Of a stretch of DNA of 64,000 bases, positions 26,149 through 33,940 are shown piece by piece. Below the pieces are notes generated by a model. The model was not told the DNA's origin, made no database searches, and worked only from the letters and a program-made list of their open reading frames with translations. Source of the stretch: a virus; the IMG/VR virus record IMGVR_UViG_3300005663_000028, positions 115,554 to 179,553 of that record; one strand, 5' to 3'. The number at the start of each line of letters is the position of its first letter. Positions within the stretch are counted from its first letter, which is position 1. The translations under genes were made by a program, and so were the position numbers.

Positions 26149-26535
26149 TATCCCGTAATCTCCGTGCGCACCGCCTAAGATAAATTAAATCATGAGTTAA
26201 GTCTAATTCAATGGAATCTTCGTTTTGACTCATGATATCATTGTTGCGTTGAAATTAACATTTGCTTCGATCTTTCTATAAGATAATAAATCACAGAGAT
26301 ATTCAGCTAGACAGAGAATATATGTGGTTGTTTCACTGGTAATCCCTTCTAAGTTATTTGCGCCATAATTCTAATACTTATTTCAATTAAAATGGTTCAT
26401 TTATGAGAGAGAATACGAGCAAAGTAAAGTAACTGAATTACTATTAGTATAGAGAGGGAGTTTTTGCAAAAATGTTCCAACAAAATCAGAAAAAAATGAA
26501 GAAAATCTTTTCTCTACAGTTACCACTTTATTCCT
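26149..26535. other. Longest gene-poor stretch; AT-rich, one inverted repeat
   Basis: No convincing ORF on either strand. It is AT-rich and contains an inverted repeat with 9-bp arms ATCATGAGT and ACTCATGAT (about 26190-26238). A plus-strand 37-codon ORF starts near 26472 but runs antisense into the deformylase gene and is not credited. The stretch could hold a promoter for 26148 or an origin; neither is shown. Confidence 0.5.
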
Positions 26536-27042
26536 TTAAGTGTCAAATTTTTTCCTTAGTTGTTTCAGAGCACTTTTGTTAGTCAGACTTTCGTCAGGAT
26601 TCATGCGGTCAATTATCAACTTTCCATCTAGGTGGTCGATTTCGTGTTGCCAAATTCTAGTTGTGACACTATCTCCAATTGTCCGAATCGGGAGTCCATT
26701 AAGTCCTTCACCTTCTAAAATTGAAGAGGTGGCTCTTTGTATTGTTACAGAAACTCCAGGCAAAGAAAGACATGCCTCGATTGCTTCGCTTTGTCCACTA
26801 AGATAAAGTAACACTGGATTCCAAACAACTTGATTCGTATAATTTTGCTTCCAAACAAACATACGGATATTAAGTCCGACTTGGGGTGCTGCAAGTCCGC
26901 AACCTATTCTATTCGTCATTATTTTCCACATCTCTGTTGCTAATGGGAGTCGTTCCTTCAGAACTGTTTCTCTATTTATTCCATTAACAGCATCATTACA
27001 TATCTTATAGAGTATTGGATCAGGATAATATACTAGTTGCAT
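26536..27042 (-). CDS. def: Peptide deformylase
   Basis: 168 aa. The three PDF motifs are present: GCGLAAPQVG (47-56), EACLSLPG (C91; Ala replaces the usual Gly) and QHEIDHLDG (H133, E134, H137). The metal ligands C91, H133 and H137 and the catalytic E134 are intact. It removes N-formyl groups from new proteins; phage copies are thought to help maturation of host or phage proteins. Confidence 0.93.
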   Translation of the reverse strand: MQLVYYPDPILYKICNDAVNGINRETVLKERLPLATEMWKIMTNRIGCGLAAPQVGLNIRMFVWKQNYTNQVVWNPVLLYLSGQSEAIEACLSLPGVSVTIQRATSSILEGEGLNGLPIRTIGDSVTTRIWQHEIDHLDGKLIIDRMNPDESLTNKSALKQLRKKFDT

Positions 27043-27266
27043 TGAGCCATCCTTAACATATGATCAGTAACCCAAAGAGATGCATTTCTATACCTACACA
27101 CCCACTTACCAAACTCTTCATCTAACATTTCTGTGTCTGGCAATCCCAATTCTATTGGAGAATCAAACCAGAGGAGTCTACAAATATCTGGAATTTCCCC
27201 GTGACAGACTTCGAGTACGAAGTCATTGCTCCGGCACCTTATTACTGTCGGCATTAATTTACTCAT
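27033..27266 (-). CDS. Unknown small protein
   Basis: 77 aa. It contains a CRSNDFVLEVCHGEIPD strand-turn region and WVCRYRNASLWVTD. No domain recognised. It overlaps the deformylase start by 10 bases. Confidence 0.55.
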   Translation of the reverse strand: MSKLMPTVIRCRSNDFVLEVCHGEIPDICRLLWFDSPIELGLPDTEMLDEEFGKWVCRYRNASLWVTDHMLRMAQCN

Positions 27267-27504
27267 CAATTGTCCTTTCCTCTATAAATAATTTCCTTTT
27301 CCAATTCTTGAAGTCGTTATCTACGTCAGCCTTGGGATTACTATGTGTTTGTTTACATGTTGGGCACTTAATACATTCTTCTTCTATTGGTCCTATTTCG
27401 TTTTCTGCCTTTTGTTTTGTGGAGAATACACCTCTGACCCTACTACTCCCTACTGGTTTGTTGCCACACAATTGATCACTTTGCATTACTAGATAGACTT
27501 TCAT
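27259..27504 (-). CDS. Unknown small protein with CxxCxxC
   Basis: 81 aa. Starts with MKVYLVMQSD, as many small phage proteins do; the middle has CIKCPTCKQTH, a possible zinc knuckle. No function assigned. Confidence 0.55.
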   Translation of the reverse strand: MKVYLVMQSDQLCGNKPVGSSRVRGVFSTKQKAENEIGPIEEECIKCPTCKQTHSNPKADVDNDFKNWKRKLFIEERTIDE

Positions 27505-27938
27505 TTGATTTTCCTTTTGAGTATTTTTTCTAGTCTTTTTATTCCCTTATTATTTGTCTTTTTCTCAGGGTACGCAAAGCTTTTGTGAACAATACGTCCT
27601 TCTACAAAAATGCCGTAATGTAGTGAGTCTATTATATCTACGGTAAATTTAGGCAAACCTTCAGGAAAGAAGGCATCCTTAAACTTTTGGACCTCTTCTT
27701 GGTTTTCGTAACCTTCTAATAGTAATTCAAGATAAAAACCTTCCTTTGTCTGAAGCTCTGAACAACTCATATTTTTACCTTCTACAACGATCTCCCCAGT
27801 ACAAGGTTCTCCCCATCCTTGATCTAGATTATTTTGATTCCACTCAGCTAGTTCTTCTGTATCGAACAATCTTGGATATGCCGACCCATCACCACAATCC
27901 TCTATAGAATAATAAATAATCAACTTCTCCACCTTCAT
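27501..27938 (-). CDS. Unknown protein
   Basis: 145 aa from MKVEKLI, chosen because AAGGAGAG lies just upstream; the in-frame start at 28046 has none and overlaps the previous gene. Acidic, mixed alpha/beta, with a beta-rich start (KLIIYYSIEDCGDGSAYPRL). The C-terminus is Lys-rich. Confidence 0.6.
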   Translation of the reverse strand: MKVEKLIIYYSIEDCGDGSAYPRLFDTEELAEWNQNNLDQGWGEPCTGEIVVEGKNMSCSELQTKEGFYLELLLEGYENQEEVQKFKDAFFPEGLPKFTVDIIDSLHYGIFVEGRIVHKSFAYPEKKTNNKGIKRLEKILKRKIK

Positions 27939-27969
27939 AATACTCTCCTTGTAACACACACATACTAAA

Positions 27970-28227
27970 CTAGCCTGACTGACGGAATTCTTTTGCAGTA
28001 CTTTCCTTGTATAGTTCCGGAAAATCATCGCCATCGATTCGAACATATATAGGGAATTTTATTGATCTTTGTAGACGTTCTGCTCGTTTGATTGCCTTAT
28101 CCTTTGTCTCTGTTTTCTTCCAACATCTCCTAAGAGATACAAATATTTCGTTATGGATTAATAAATTAACAGAAGCTGTTTTATCTGGCCATACATTTAT
28201 CTCTATTCGATTTGCATGCGATTTCAT
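27970..28227 (-). CDS. Unknown small protein
   Basis: 85 aa. Beta strand pair at the start (RIEINVWPDKTASVNLLI), then a basic helix (about 35-58) and a final strand. No family recognised. Confidence 0.55.
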   Translation of the reverse strand: MKSHANRIEINVWPDKTASVNLLIHNEIFVSLRRCWKKTETKDKAIKRAERLQRSIKFPIYVRIDGDDFPELYKESTAKEFRQSG

Positions 28228-28241
28228 ATTAACTTCCTTTC

Positions 28242-28427
28242 TTAAGGCTTAAAAGTTTTTCCGATAGAGGGATGTCTCATTATTTCAAATTCAATTGTAT
28301 TTCTTAGGTCGGCCTCAAGTGTATCCAGAAATTCCTTTGAAACGCGACTCATCGGCCTCCCCGCCCGCATTTCCTCAAATCTAACCAAAATGAACTTCTT
28401 GACTGCCGCTCTATTTAGTAGACTCAT
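28242..28427 (-). CDS. Unknown small helical protein
   Basis: 61 aa from the ATG at 28427, which overlaps the DUF2997 stop (TAATG). Helical and basic, no domain recognised. Confidence 0.55.
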   Translation of the reverse strand: MSLLNRAAVKKFILVRFEEMRAGRPMSRVSKEFLDTLEADLRNTIEFEIMRHPSIGKTFKP

Positions 28428-28633
28428 TACCTTCCCCCACACTGAGTTTCCCGCTCCTGAGTTTCCTCTCTTTGGTAATATTCTTCTTTGTCTCGCTGAG
28501 AAACTGTCTCCCCCAAAGCCTCTTCTATCTCACCTATGAAGTGAGCACATTCGGCACCTAGGAATCCTTGTCCATCTATGGAACAATTACCTTCGGTGTC
28601 TATGTCGATGACTATTTTCTTTTCACCTCTCAT
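28427..28633 (-). CDS. DUF2997 family protein
   Basis: 68 aa. It begins KKIVIDIDTEGNCSID, then GFLGAECAHFIGEIEEALG and EEYYQ, matching DUF2997 (a small beta-beta-alpha protein). In cyanobacteria and other bacteria DUF2997 genes commonly lie beside DUF1257 (Ycf35) and a Ycf46-type AAA+ gene; both are also in this window (33.9 and 36.7 kb). Molecular function unknown. Confidence 0.75.
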   Translation of the reverse strand: MRGEKKIVIDIDTEGNCSIDGQGFLGAECAHFIGEIEEALGETVSQRDKEEYYQREETQERETQCGGR

Positions 28634-28646
28634 ATTATTCCTCCGT

Positions 28647-29183
28647 TTAGTACTTCAGTCCTTCGAAGTAAAGGAATCGCTCGTATTCCCCCTTACACCC
28701 ATCTTGTTTAGCTAATTCGTCGCTCGCATCACAGAGTTCTTTAATATCTTGCTTGAATTTAGCTAATTCGATCTGCAATTGGTCGGACGTAAAAACACCC
28801 TTTTTCTTTCTTGCTCCAATCCATGTTTTTTTACTTATTTCTACATCTACGTCCAAAGCAGATATCCACTTAGCTTCGACCCTGATGCCACACTCTTCCC
28901 AAATTCGAACGAGATACGTTCTAGGTTTGAGTAGCCGACGAAGTTCTCTTGCAGCTTCTTTTTTTGTCATGGTTTCTTTCCTAGTTGAAACTCTTGGTAT
29001 GTAAATTGTTTGTATCCCCCTCCTACCTTTTCTTCTCGTAAATGGTTTGTACCAAATTTTTTCACAACCACTTCCCCCACAAGTTGCACATATTACTGCG
29101 GTTCCTTTTGGCTCAGCACACCCAATATATAAACCAGTTCCATCACAATCCCAACATTCTGCTTCTATACTTTCCTGACTCAT
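28647..29183 (-). CDS. Unknown protein with DnaJ-like zinc motif
   Basis: 178 aa. The N-terminus has CWDCDGTG and CATCGGSG, the DnaJ zinc-centre pattern, followed by a basic linker and a helical domain (about 90-178). A chaperone or nucleic-acid-binding role is possible; no family recognised. Confidence 0.6.
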   Translation of the reverse strand: MSQESIEAECWDCDGTGLYIGCAEPKGTAVICATCGGSGCEKIWYKPFTRRKGRRGIQTIYIPRVSTRKETMTKKEAARELRRLLKPRTYLVRIWEECGIRVEAKWISALDVDVEISKKTWIGARKKKGVFTSDQLQIELAKFKQDIKELCDASDELAKQDGCKGEYERFLYFEGLKY

Positions 29184-29237
29184 CGTTTTATTTCTCCAAT
29201 CACTAGGGACAAGGTTCAGATAAGGGCTCTAATTGTC

Positions 29238-29474
29238 TCATAATATACCCCAAGGTGTCATCCAACAATTTCTATAAGCGGCTTGACGAGCCCTTCTCCT
29301 TGCTACGACTAATGACGTACATCTTTTGATTTTACGAACATAAGCCGCTTGTTCTTTCATGTAAGGCAAGTGCCAATCTATCCATTGTTTGTAATTGAGT
29401 TGTCCCAGGCCGAATAAGCATACACCTTCTTCGCAATGACTACTACCATCAAAGATTTTCCAGTTAATTTTCAT
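29238..29474 (-). CDS. Unknown small basic protein
   Basis: 78 aa from MKINWK at 29474 (AAGGATC just upstream). Trp-rich with a basic stretch RRRARQAAYRNCW near the C-terminus. It overlaps the previous gene by 11 bases. A longer in-frame reading to 29672 is out of phase with that gene and was rejected. Confidence 0.55.
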   Translation of the reverse strand: MKINWKIFDGSSHCEEGVCLFGLGQLNYKQWIDWHLPYMKEQAAYVRKIKRCTSLVVARRRARQAAYRNCWMTPWGIL

Positions 29475-29703
29475 GATCCTTATTTTCCACAAGAGCCAAT
29501 AATCTTCTAGCCCATAGAACTTTTCCTGCATTTTGTCCCGCTCTGTATGCCCGCTGGGGAGAGTATTCTGCATAACCACACACTGTACCATTCTTATCCC
29601 TTTTAAGTTGGTCTGACCAACACTGTTTTTCTGCCATCTGCCTAATGTGTTTAACCAATACAATGAACTCATCTGCCATATCTTTATTACGTGCCCATCC
29701 CAT
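29464..29703 (-). CDS. Unknown small protein
   Basis: 79 aa with AAGGAGAAG before the ATG. Helical; contains YSPQRAYRAGQNAGKVLWARR. No domain recognised. Confidence 0.55.
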   Translation of the reverse strand: MGWARNKDMADEFIVLVKHIRQMAEKQCWSDQLKRDKNGTVCGYAEYSPQRAYRAGQNAGKVLWARRLLALVENKDHEN

Positions 29704-29721
29704 TTTTCTTCTCCTTATGAA

Positions 29722-29744
29722 ATTTTTCTGTTTACAGAAAATTT
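29722..29744. repeat. Small AT-rich hairpin between two genes
   Basis: Arms AATTTTTCTG and CAGAAAATT around a short loop. It lies just past the stop of the 29746-29916 gene on the minus strand. It could be a weak terminator, but no T-run follows. Confidence 0.35.
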
Positions 29745-29745
29745 C

Positions 29746-29916
29746 TTATCTAGAGTCTGTGACCCCTACACTTTTAACCCGAACATCTATAATATCAAGA
29801 TCGTCTGCGTCCATTTCTGGAAAAAAGTCAGCCCCTTCAAGAGCATATGTGCCGTTAGCTTCTTCGTCTTCGTGAAGCAAAACATCTAGAACTACTCTAT
29901 AATGTACTTTTCTCAT
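29746..29916 (-). CDS. Unknown small acidic protein
   Basis: 56 aa. It starts MRKVHYRVVLDVLLHEDEE and ends DVRVKSVGVTDSR, with acidic DDLDIIDV. A beta-alpha-beta fold is plausible. GAGAAAAAT precedes the ATG. No family recognised. Confidence 0.55.
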   Translation of the reverse strand: MRKVHYRVVLDVLLHEDEEANGTYALEGADFFPEMDADDLDIIDVRVKSVGVTDSR

Positions 29917-29927
29917 ATTTTTCTCTC

Positions 29928-30149
29928 TTATTTTGTTAAGCCTCTAGCAAACTGTTTCGCATCAGAAAAGCAGAAAAAATCTTGATACCACGATTGGCGT
30001 TTTGGGGAGATAGACACGGAATAATAGAATCTATTTCCGTATGCATTATATTTTCTTATGGCATAACTTCCATTATTCTGGACTAATTTTCCCCTGGAAT
30101 CGTATTCTCTAATCCAAACTGTTTTACTTCTACCTCTAGTTCGAGACAT
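29928..30149 (-). CDS. Unknown small basic protein
   Basis: 73 aa from MSRTRGRSK at 30149, which follows AGGAGG. Arg/Tyr-rich beta segments (FYYSVSISPKRQSWYQ). The start at 30233 was rejected because it overlaps the upstream gene by nearly 100 bases. Confidence 0.55.
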   Translation of the reverse strand: MSRTRGRSKTVWIREYDSRGKLVQNNGSYAIRKYNAYGNRFYYSVSISPKRQSWYQDFFCFSDAKQFARGLTK

Positions 30150-30390
30150 AAAACAAACCTCCTGGAGAAAACTCCTTAATCTCGAACTCAATCGCTTTCT
30201 CACGGTTTTTGTTTTGGTGAAGAATTTTCCCATCTAGAGATAAGACCTGCCAGACTTGTTCGCCTTCATGAAATTCTACGTTTGATGCTTTGTGGACATT
30301 TGTTACTTTACCAATAGCGAACAAGTCGATTTGGTCTGTCCATAAACAGTGAACATCACCTTGGTTATCTATGTCTAAAACCACCTTCAT
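30136..30390 (-). CDS. Unknown small protein
   Basis: 84 aa, beta-rich (MKVVLDIDNQGDVHCLW at the start resembles the DUF2997-like opening of 28427). No firm family. It overlaps the next gene by 14 bases. Confidence 0.55.
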   Translation of the reverse strand: MKVVLDIDNQGDVHCLWTDQIDLFAIGKVTNVHKASNVEFHEGEQVWQVLSLDGKILHQNKNREKAIEFEIKEFSPGGLFYVSN

Positions 30391-30412
30391 CGATCAGACT
30401 CCACTTTTATTT

Positions 30413-30598
30413 CTATGGTTCAATGCAATATACAACTAACGCTACTATAGAAAGCATCCAAGCGACCAAAATAACTAGGGTTATTTTCCAACTAAAAATC
30501 AATCCTAACAAAGCTAAACAGAGTCCTCCCCCAAAAAGCCAAACACAAATAACGGAGTCCCAAATTTTCATGAGTTTCTTTTTTATTTTACTTTTCAT
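30413..30598 (-). CDS. Small two-helix membrane protein
   Basis: 61 aa with a basic N-terminus (KSKIKKKLMK) and two hydrophobic helices (about 17-36 and 39-58). Topology resembles small phage inner-membrane proteins. Function unknown. Its ATG overlaps the end of the amber-interrupted ORF upstream. Confidence 0.6.
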   Translation of the reverse strand: MKSKIKKKLMKIWDSVICVWLFGGGLCLALLGLIFSWKITLVILVAWMLSIVALVVYCIEP

Positions 30599-30749
30599 TT
30601 TGTTGTTCCCAAGCGTAGTGTCCCGTTCCGAAAGGCCCCCACCCTGTTATCCTTGGTGCTGCCTGAAGTGCCGCACCAAGTGTCCAACTATACCAGACAC
30701 ATAACGATAGTAATCCCGTCTAAAAACATACTTGGCCTAATTTTTTCAT
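30588..30749 (-). pseudogene. Small ORF with in-frame TAG at codon 10
   Basis: Reading from the ATG at 30749 (AGGGAA upstream) gives 54 codons ending at TAA 30588, interrupted once by TAG after MKKLGQVCF. The remainder is protein-like (hydrophobic, then GWGPFGTGHYAWEQQNEK), and its end overlaps the next gene's ATG as real genes here do. It may be a nonsense mutant, a sequencing error or a readthrough gene. None of the tRNAs seen reads UAG. Confidence 0.45.
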
Positions 30750-30760
30750 ATTATTTTCCC

Positions 30761-30985
30761 TTAATAGTCCCACATAGGGACAAATCCAAAAACATCGACT
30801 AATTCCGCTAATAGTTCTGGACCTTCTAAACAATTTTCATCATTTTGCATAACAGATTCACCGTTAAAACATTGAGTTTTAATAAAAAATTCCAAAACTT
30901 TTTCAAAGACTTTATTTTTTGTTTCTTGATCATCGTGATACATAAGATTCAATAGCGATTCTCCCTCAAATGTTCTCATTGTCAT
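30761..30985 (-). CDS. Unknown small acidic protein
   Basis: 74 aa, helical and acidic (EKVLEFFIKTQCFNGES), ending VFGFVPMWDY. AAAGGA lies before the ATG. It overlaps the upstream gene by 20 bases. Confidence 0.55.
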   Translation of the reverse strand: MTMRTFEGESLLNLMYHDDQETKNKVFEKVLEFFIKTQCFNGESVMQNDENCLEGPELLAELVDVFGFVPMWDY

Positions 30986-31181
30986 TTTTTATCCTTTCTT
31001 GTTTGTCCATAGCACTTTCAAGGTCTTTCCCCACCGCTTCCCAATCTTTGCGAATAGTATCCTCATCAGTCACAGACAGTATTTTTTCCGTTTCTGCGAA
31101 TGGACGAGGGTTTTCTTTTGGGAAAATACCGATCTGTGACATAGCTTTCCATAGATTTTTCCAGAACTTTTTAAGGGTCAC
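30966..31181 (-). CDS. Unknown small protein
   Basis: 71 aa, helical with many Lys/Glu. No domain recognised. Overlaps the 31178-31420 gene by 4 bases. Confidence 0.55.
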   Translation of the reverse strand: MTLKKFWKNLWKAMSQIGIFPKENPRPFAETEKILSVTDEDTIRKDWEAVGKDLESAMDKQERIKNDNENI

Positions 31182-31420
31182 TTTTTCTTTCCTTCATTAG
31201 CTCTTTTTTCAATTTGTCTAATCTCTTCTTGTGAAAGATATTTGTAAGCAGCCATCCTTTGCTCTTTTGCATATTCTACTAAACTACCACAGCTAGCCCC
31301 ACCAAAAACACCTCTGACAAAAAGTTGTGTTCTTGCCGACAGATCGTCTGTATCGTATTTGTCTATAACGAATGTGGTGAATTCAGCTAATGCATAGGCT
31401 ATTTTATCGACAGACATCAT
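31178..31420 (-). CDS. Unknown small helical protein
   Basis: 80 aa, fully helical, ending in Lys-rich KRANEGKKK. No family recognised. The start (ATG at 31420 or 31417) overlaps the end of the GMP reductase-like gene. Confidence 0.55.
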   Translation of the reverse strand: MMSVDKIAYALAEFTTFVIDKYDTDDLSARTQLFVRGVFGGASCGSLVEYAKEQRMAAYKYLSQEEIRQIEKRANEGKKK

Positions 31421-32930
31421 TAATTGTCCCTTTTTGGTTTGTTATAGTAAAATCGACATTTGTTCGAAATTCATTAATATCAGAACATCCAGCATACGAT
31501 ATTCCCGACCTTAAAGAACCTGCATATCTTTTAAGTAACTTTTCTAATGATTCTCCTAGTGGAAGGTATTTTACGCAACCTTCCGGGGCGTCATTACTTA
31601 CTGAGCCTCTCCATTTTTCTTGTACTAATCTACTGGCCATTCCTGCATAGATTTTTTCTCCGTGTTCATTTAACAAGGCGGCACTTTCCGGGCATGAAGC
31701 AAAAATCTTACCAGCCATTACACTCGATGAGCCTGCGGCTATTGCCTTAACAAAGTCTGCTGGTTCCCTAATTCCTCCATCGCTAATTATTGGTAATCCG
31801 TAGGTTCTAGAGGCTGTTATACATTTCTGGATGGCTGAAAATTGTTTCTCCGTTACACCTGCCGTATTTTTGGTTTCACAAACAAATCCTTGTGCTATCC
31901 CAACCTTTACGGCCGATGCAAAGTCTGCGCTTTCTGCGAACAAACCTGGGTTAATTGTATTTCCAACTACGATATGAACGTTTGGTGCAAACTGTTTAAT
32001 TAGACGGCCAAGTTCTATAACAGGTTCACAATATCCATGCGCTACATCAATAAAAATAATATTAGCATTAGCCCGAATGAGCTTCTTGGCTAGATCAAAT
32101 TGTGAAACACCGATACCTACCGAAACCGCTACCCATCTGTTGTTTTTATGTATTTGGTTAGTCCATTTTTCCAACACGTTATCAGAAGAGGCCCTATGGA
32201 GAACCCCCATAGCTCCTAATTTTTCTAATAAAATACAAAATTCAGGGTTGGTTACAGTGCTCATGTTAGAAGCAATTAATGGAATATCTAATTCAACACC
32301 TCTTATTATTTCGGATACAATATTTACATTAGACCGTGATTGAACTACTGATTTTTTTTGAAGAATACTGACGTCTTCGAATCCGAGAGATATTGGTGTT
32401 GTCGACATTTTGATAGAGGGGTTAATAAAATATTCACAAGTACTATGGTCAAAATGAATAATACCCCGACCGACGAGATCAAAAGCAATTTTTTCCAATT
32501 TTGAATGTAATTTTCTATGGTTGGAATTACTTGATACGGCACAGAGGTTTGTCAATGAGTTATCGTCTTTTCGGCCGTTAATGTGGTGGATTATCCACCC
32601 ATTATCTATCAAATTAAACCCCGTGGTTTCTTCCATAACTAGATGGTGTTCCCCAATATAGCGTTTTCGTCTTTCATCCCAAATCATTATGTAATTACCA
32701 GGCTTACCGGCCTTGATTTTCCTACCGAATCTGGTTTTTATTTTTTGGTTGTCCCTGCTTCTGGAGCATGGTCCACACAAATCCTTTCCCCATTTTTCCC
32801 TAGAATCTTTGGCTTTTCTCCACTGTGGTTTACTTTCTGTCCCACAAGAGTCACATATCTTTAATACTAGGTATGTTCTCTTTAATGTTGAAAAGTCGTT
32901 TATTGTTTTATTATCAAGTGTTTTGATCAT
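31404..32930 (-). CDS. HNH endonuclease fused to GMP reductase/IMP dehydrogenase-like enzyme
   Basis: 508 aa. Residues 1-170 are an HNH domain: CDSCG and CGPC zinc pairs, then EHHLVMEE, HHINGRKDDNSLTNL and HRKLHSK. Residues 175-508 are a full TIM-barrel GMPR/IMPDH without CBS domains, starting LGFEDVSILQKKS, with SNMSTVTN, FIDVAHGY, and the active-site loop VGIAQGFVCETKNTAG (C351). GMP reductase is about this length. No ribosome site precedes M175, so one fused polypeptide is likely. Its ATG overlaps the stop of a 38-codon ORF that looks like another GMPR/IMPDH N-terminus. Confidence 0.85.
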   Translation of the reverse strand: MIKTLDNKTINDFSTLKRTYLVLKICDSCGTESKPQWRKAKDSREKWGKDLCGPCSRSRDNQKIKTRFGRKIKAGKPGNYIMIWDERRKRYIGEHHLVMEETTGFNLIDNGWIIHHINGRKDDNSLTNLCAVSSNSNHRKLHSKLEKIAFDLVGRGIIHFDHSTCEYFINPSIKMSTTPISLGFEDVSILQKKSVVQSRSNVNIVSEIIRGVELDIPLIASNMSTVTNPEFCILLEKLGAMGVLHRASSDNVLEKWTNQIHKNNRWVAVSVGIGVSQFDLAKKLIRANANIIFIDVAHGYCEPVIELGRLIKQFAPNVHIVVGNTINPGLFAESADFASAVKVGIAQGFVCETKNTAGVTEKQFSAIQKCITASRTYGLPIISDGGIREPADFVKAIAAGSSSVMAGKIFASCPESAALLNEHGEKIYAGMASRLVQEKWRGSVSNDAPEGCVKYLPLGESLEKLLKRYAGSLRSGISYAGCSDINEFRTNVDFTITNQKGTINDVCR

Positions 32931-33043
32931 GTTGTTGCTTCAGCTAGTCTGATAATTATATTCTGGGTCTTGTTCGAATTCAGAGAAGGTCGTTGCGGGA
33001 CCAGCAAGATGTCGTTAAAACAAAGATCGTGTTGTTCAGTCAT
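32927..33043 (-). pseudogene. Orphan N-terminal fragment of a GMP reductase/IMP dehydrogenase gene
   Basis: 38 aa. LCFNDILLVPQRPSLNS matches the universal IMPDH/GMPR start (usually FDDVLL-P-RS), then the frame ends. The TGA overlaps the ATG of the HNH-fused enzyme, which carries its own different version of the same segment. This looks like the 5' remnant of a resident gene displaced by an HNH-bearing copy. The ATG at 33043 overlaps the previous stop (TAATG). Confidence 0.65.
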
Positions 33044-33300
33044 TAGTCAATTTTCCATTTCTTGTTTTTCCCAAGGGTTAGTCCTAACGCGAAAGCTCTC
33101 ACTTCGTCTAGAGATTGAAATACCCCCATTTTAGTTTCACATCTTGGGTCTTGGCTATCCATCATAGACTGCCATTTGTTTATATACCTACTATCTCCCA
33201 CAATAAAGTTTTGATTATTTAAGATATCAAGGAAATAACAGTTTCTTCTCAGTTCGTCTTGTAATCGACGAAATCTAATTACCGTGGTAGAGTCGTACAT
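33043..33300 (-). CDS. Unknown small protein
   Basis: 85 aa. Contains RFRRLQDELRRNCYFLDIL and a C-terminal GVFQSLDEVRAFALGLTLG helix. No family recognised. Confidence 0.55.
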   Translation of the reverse strand: MYDSTTVIRFRRLQDELRRNCYFLDILNNQNFIVGDSRYINKWQSMMDSQDPRCETKMGVFQSLDEVRAFALGLTLGKNKKWKID

Positions 33301-33312
33301 TTGTTTCTCTCC

Positions 33313-33723
33313 TTAAAGTTTTATTTTTCTTACCAACGAATATTTCTTTTTGTCTGTTGGTTTCGGTTTGGGATTTTTGACGGCGTACTCGGATGCATAA
33401 TTTTTACCACCATGCCCTTCAACCACATTCAATACACTGTCTCCCGGTGCCGCTGCTGGTGCCCCCGCACACATTTTGAAAAATTGTTCTGGACTTATTA
33501 AGTCTATTCCTAAATATCGAGCAATTTTTGCCTTAGCAGACATGCTTGCCGGGTCAGCTATAACCAGTATAGTTGTTTTACTAGTTACTGTTTTGGTTGT
33601 TGACGCATTGGCAGCTACTGCTATGGCCTCCATTTCGCTACGAGGTTTAGGACTTTTACCTGTGAAGCAGAATATTGCTGGCTTTATGGCTCCAGTACTG
33701 TCATTCAAAAATTGCATTGGCAT
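33313..33723 (-). CDS. BRCT-domain protein
   Basis: About 136 aa. A single BRCT domain of the DNA-ligase type: IFCFTGKSPKPRSEMEAIA, then TILVIADPASMSAKAKIARYLGIDLISPEQF. The C-terminal 45 residues are basic and probably disordered. BRCT domains bind DNA ends or phosphoproteins; here it may serve replication or repair. No ligase catalytic domain is attached. Start is ATG 33723; an upstream TTG frame also exists. Confidence 0.83.
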   Translation of the reverse strand: MPMQFLNDSTGAIKPAIFCFTGKSPKPRSEMEAIAVAANASTTKTVTSKTTILVIADPASMSAKAKIARYLGIDLISPEQFFKMCAGAPAAAPGDSVLNVVEGHGGKNYASEYAVKNPKPKPTDKKKYSLVRKIKL

Positions 33724-33725
33724 TT

Positions 33726-33929
33726 CTATTCTGGTCCCCAACTGTATGACTTAAGAACCTTTCCATCTCTTTTAACCTCGAACGATCCACTACCATCTGC
33801 ATTTATAGTGGTTGAGGAGAATGTTCTCCAAGTATCCGCTTTACCCGTAGCCGATTGACTACCGAGTCTACTAGACCCTTTACACCTATTTGCATCATAT
33901 CCAAAAGCTCTTGCTCTACATTTAGCCAT
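33726..33929 (-). CDS. Unknown small protein
   Basis: 67 aa. Basic N-terminus (MAKCRARAFGYDANRCKGSSR), then beta strands (TINADGSGSFEVKRDGKVL). No family recognised. It lies between the BRCT and DUF1257 genes. Confidence 0.55.
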   Translation of the reverse strand: MAKCRARAFGYDANRCKGSSRLGSQSATGKADTWRTFSSTTINADGSGSFEVKRDGKVLKSYSWGPE

Positions 33930-33940
33930 AACAATTCTCC

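Noticed and set aside
26472-26585. Plus-strand 37-codon ORF with GGGAG upstream
   Set aside because: Low complexity and antisense to the 3' end of the deformylase gene.
30588-30749. Amber recoding as a genome-wide feature
   Set aside because: Many genes here end normally in TAG, and no tRNA with anticodon CTA was found in the window.
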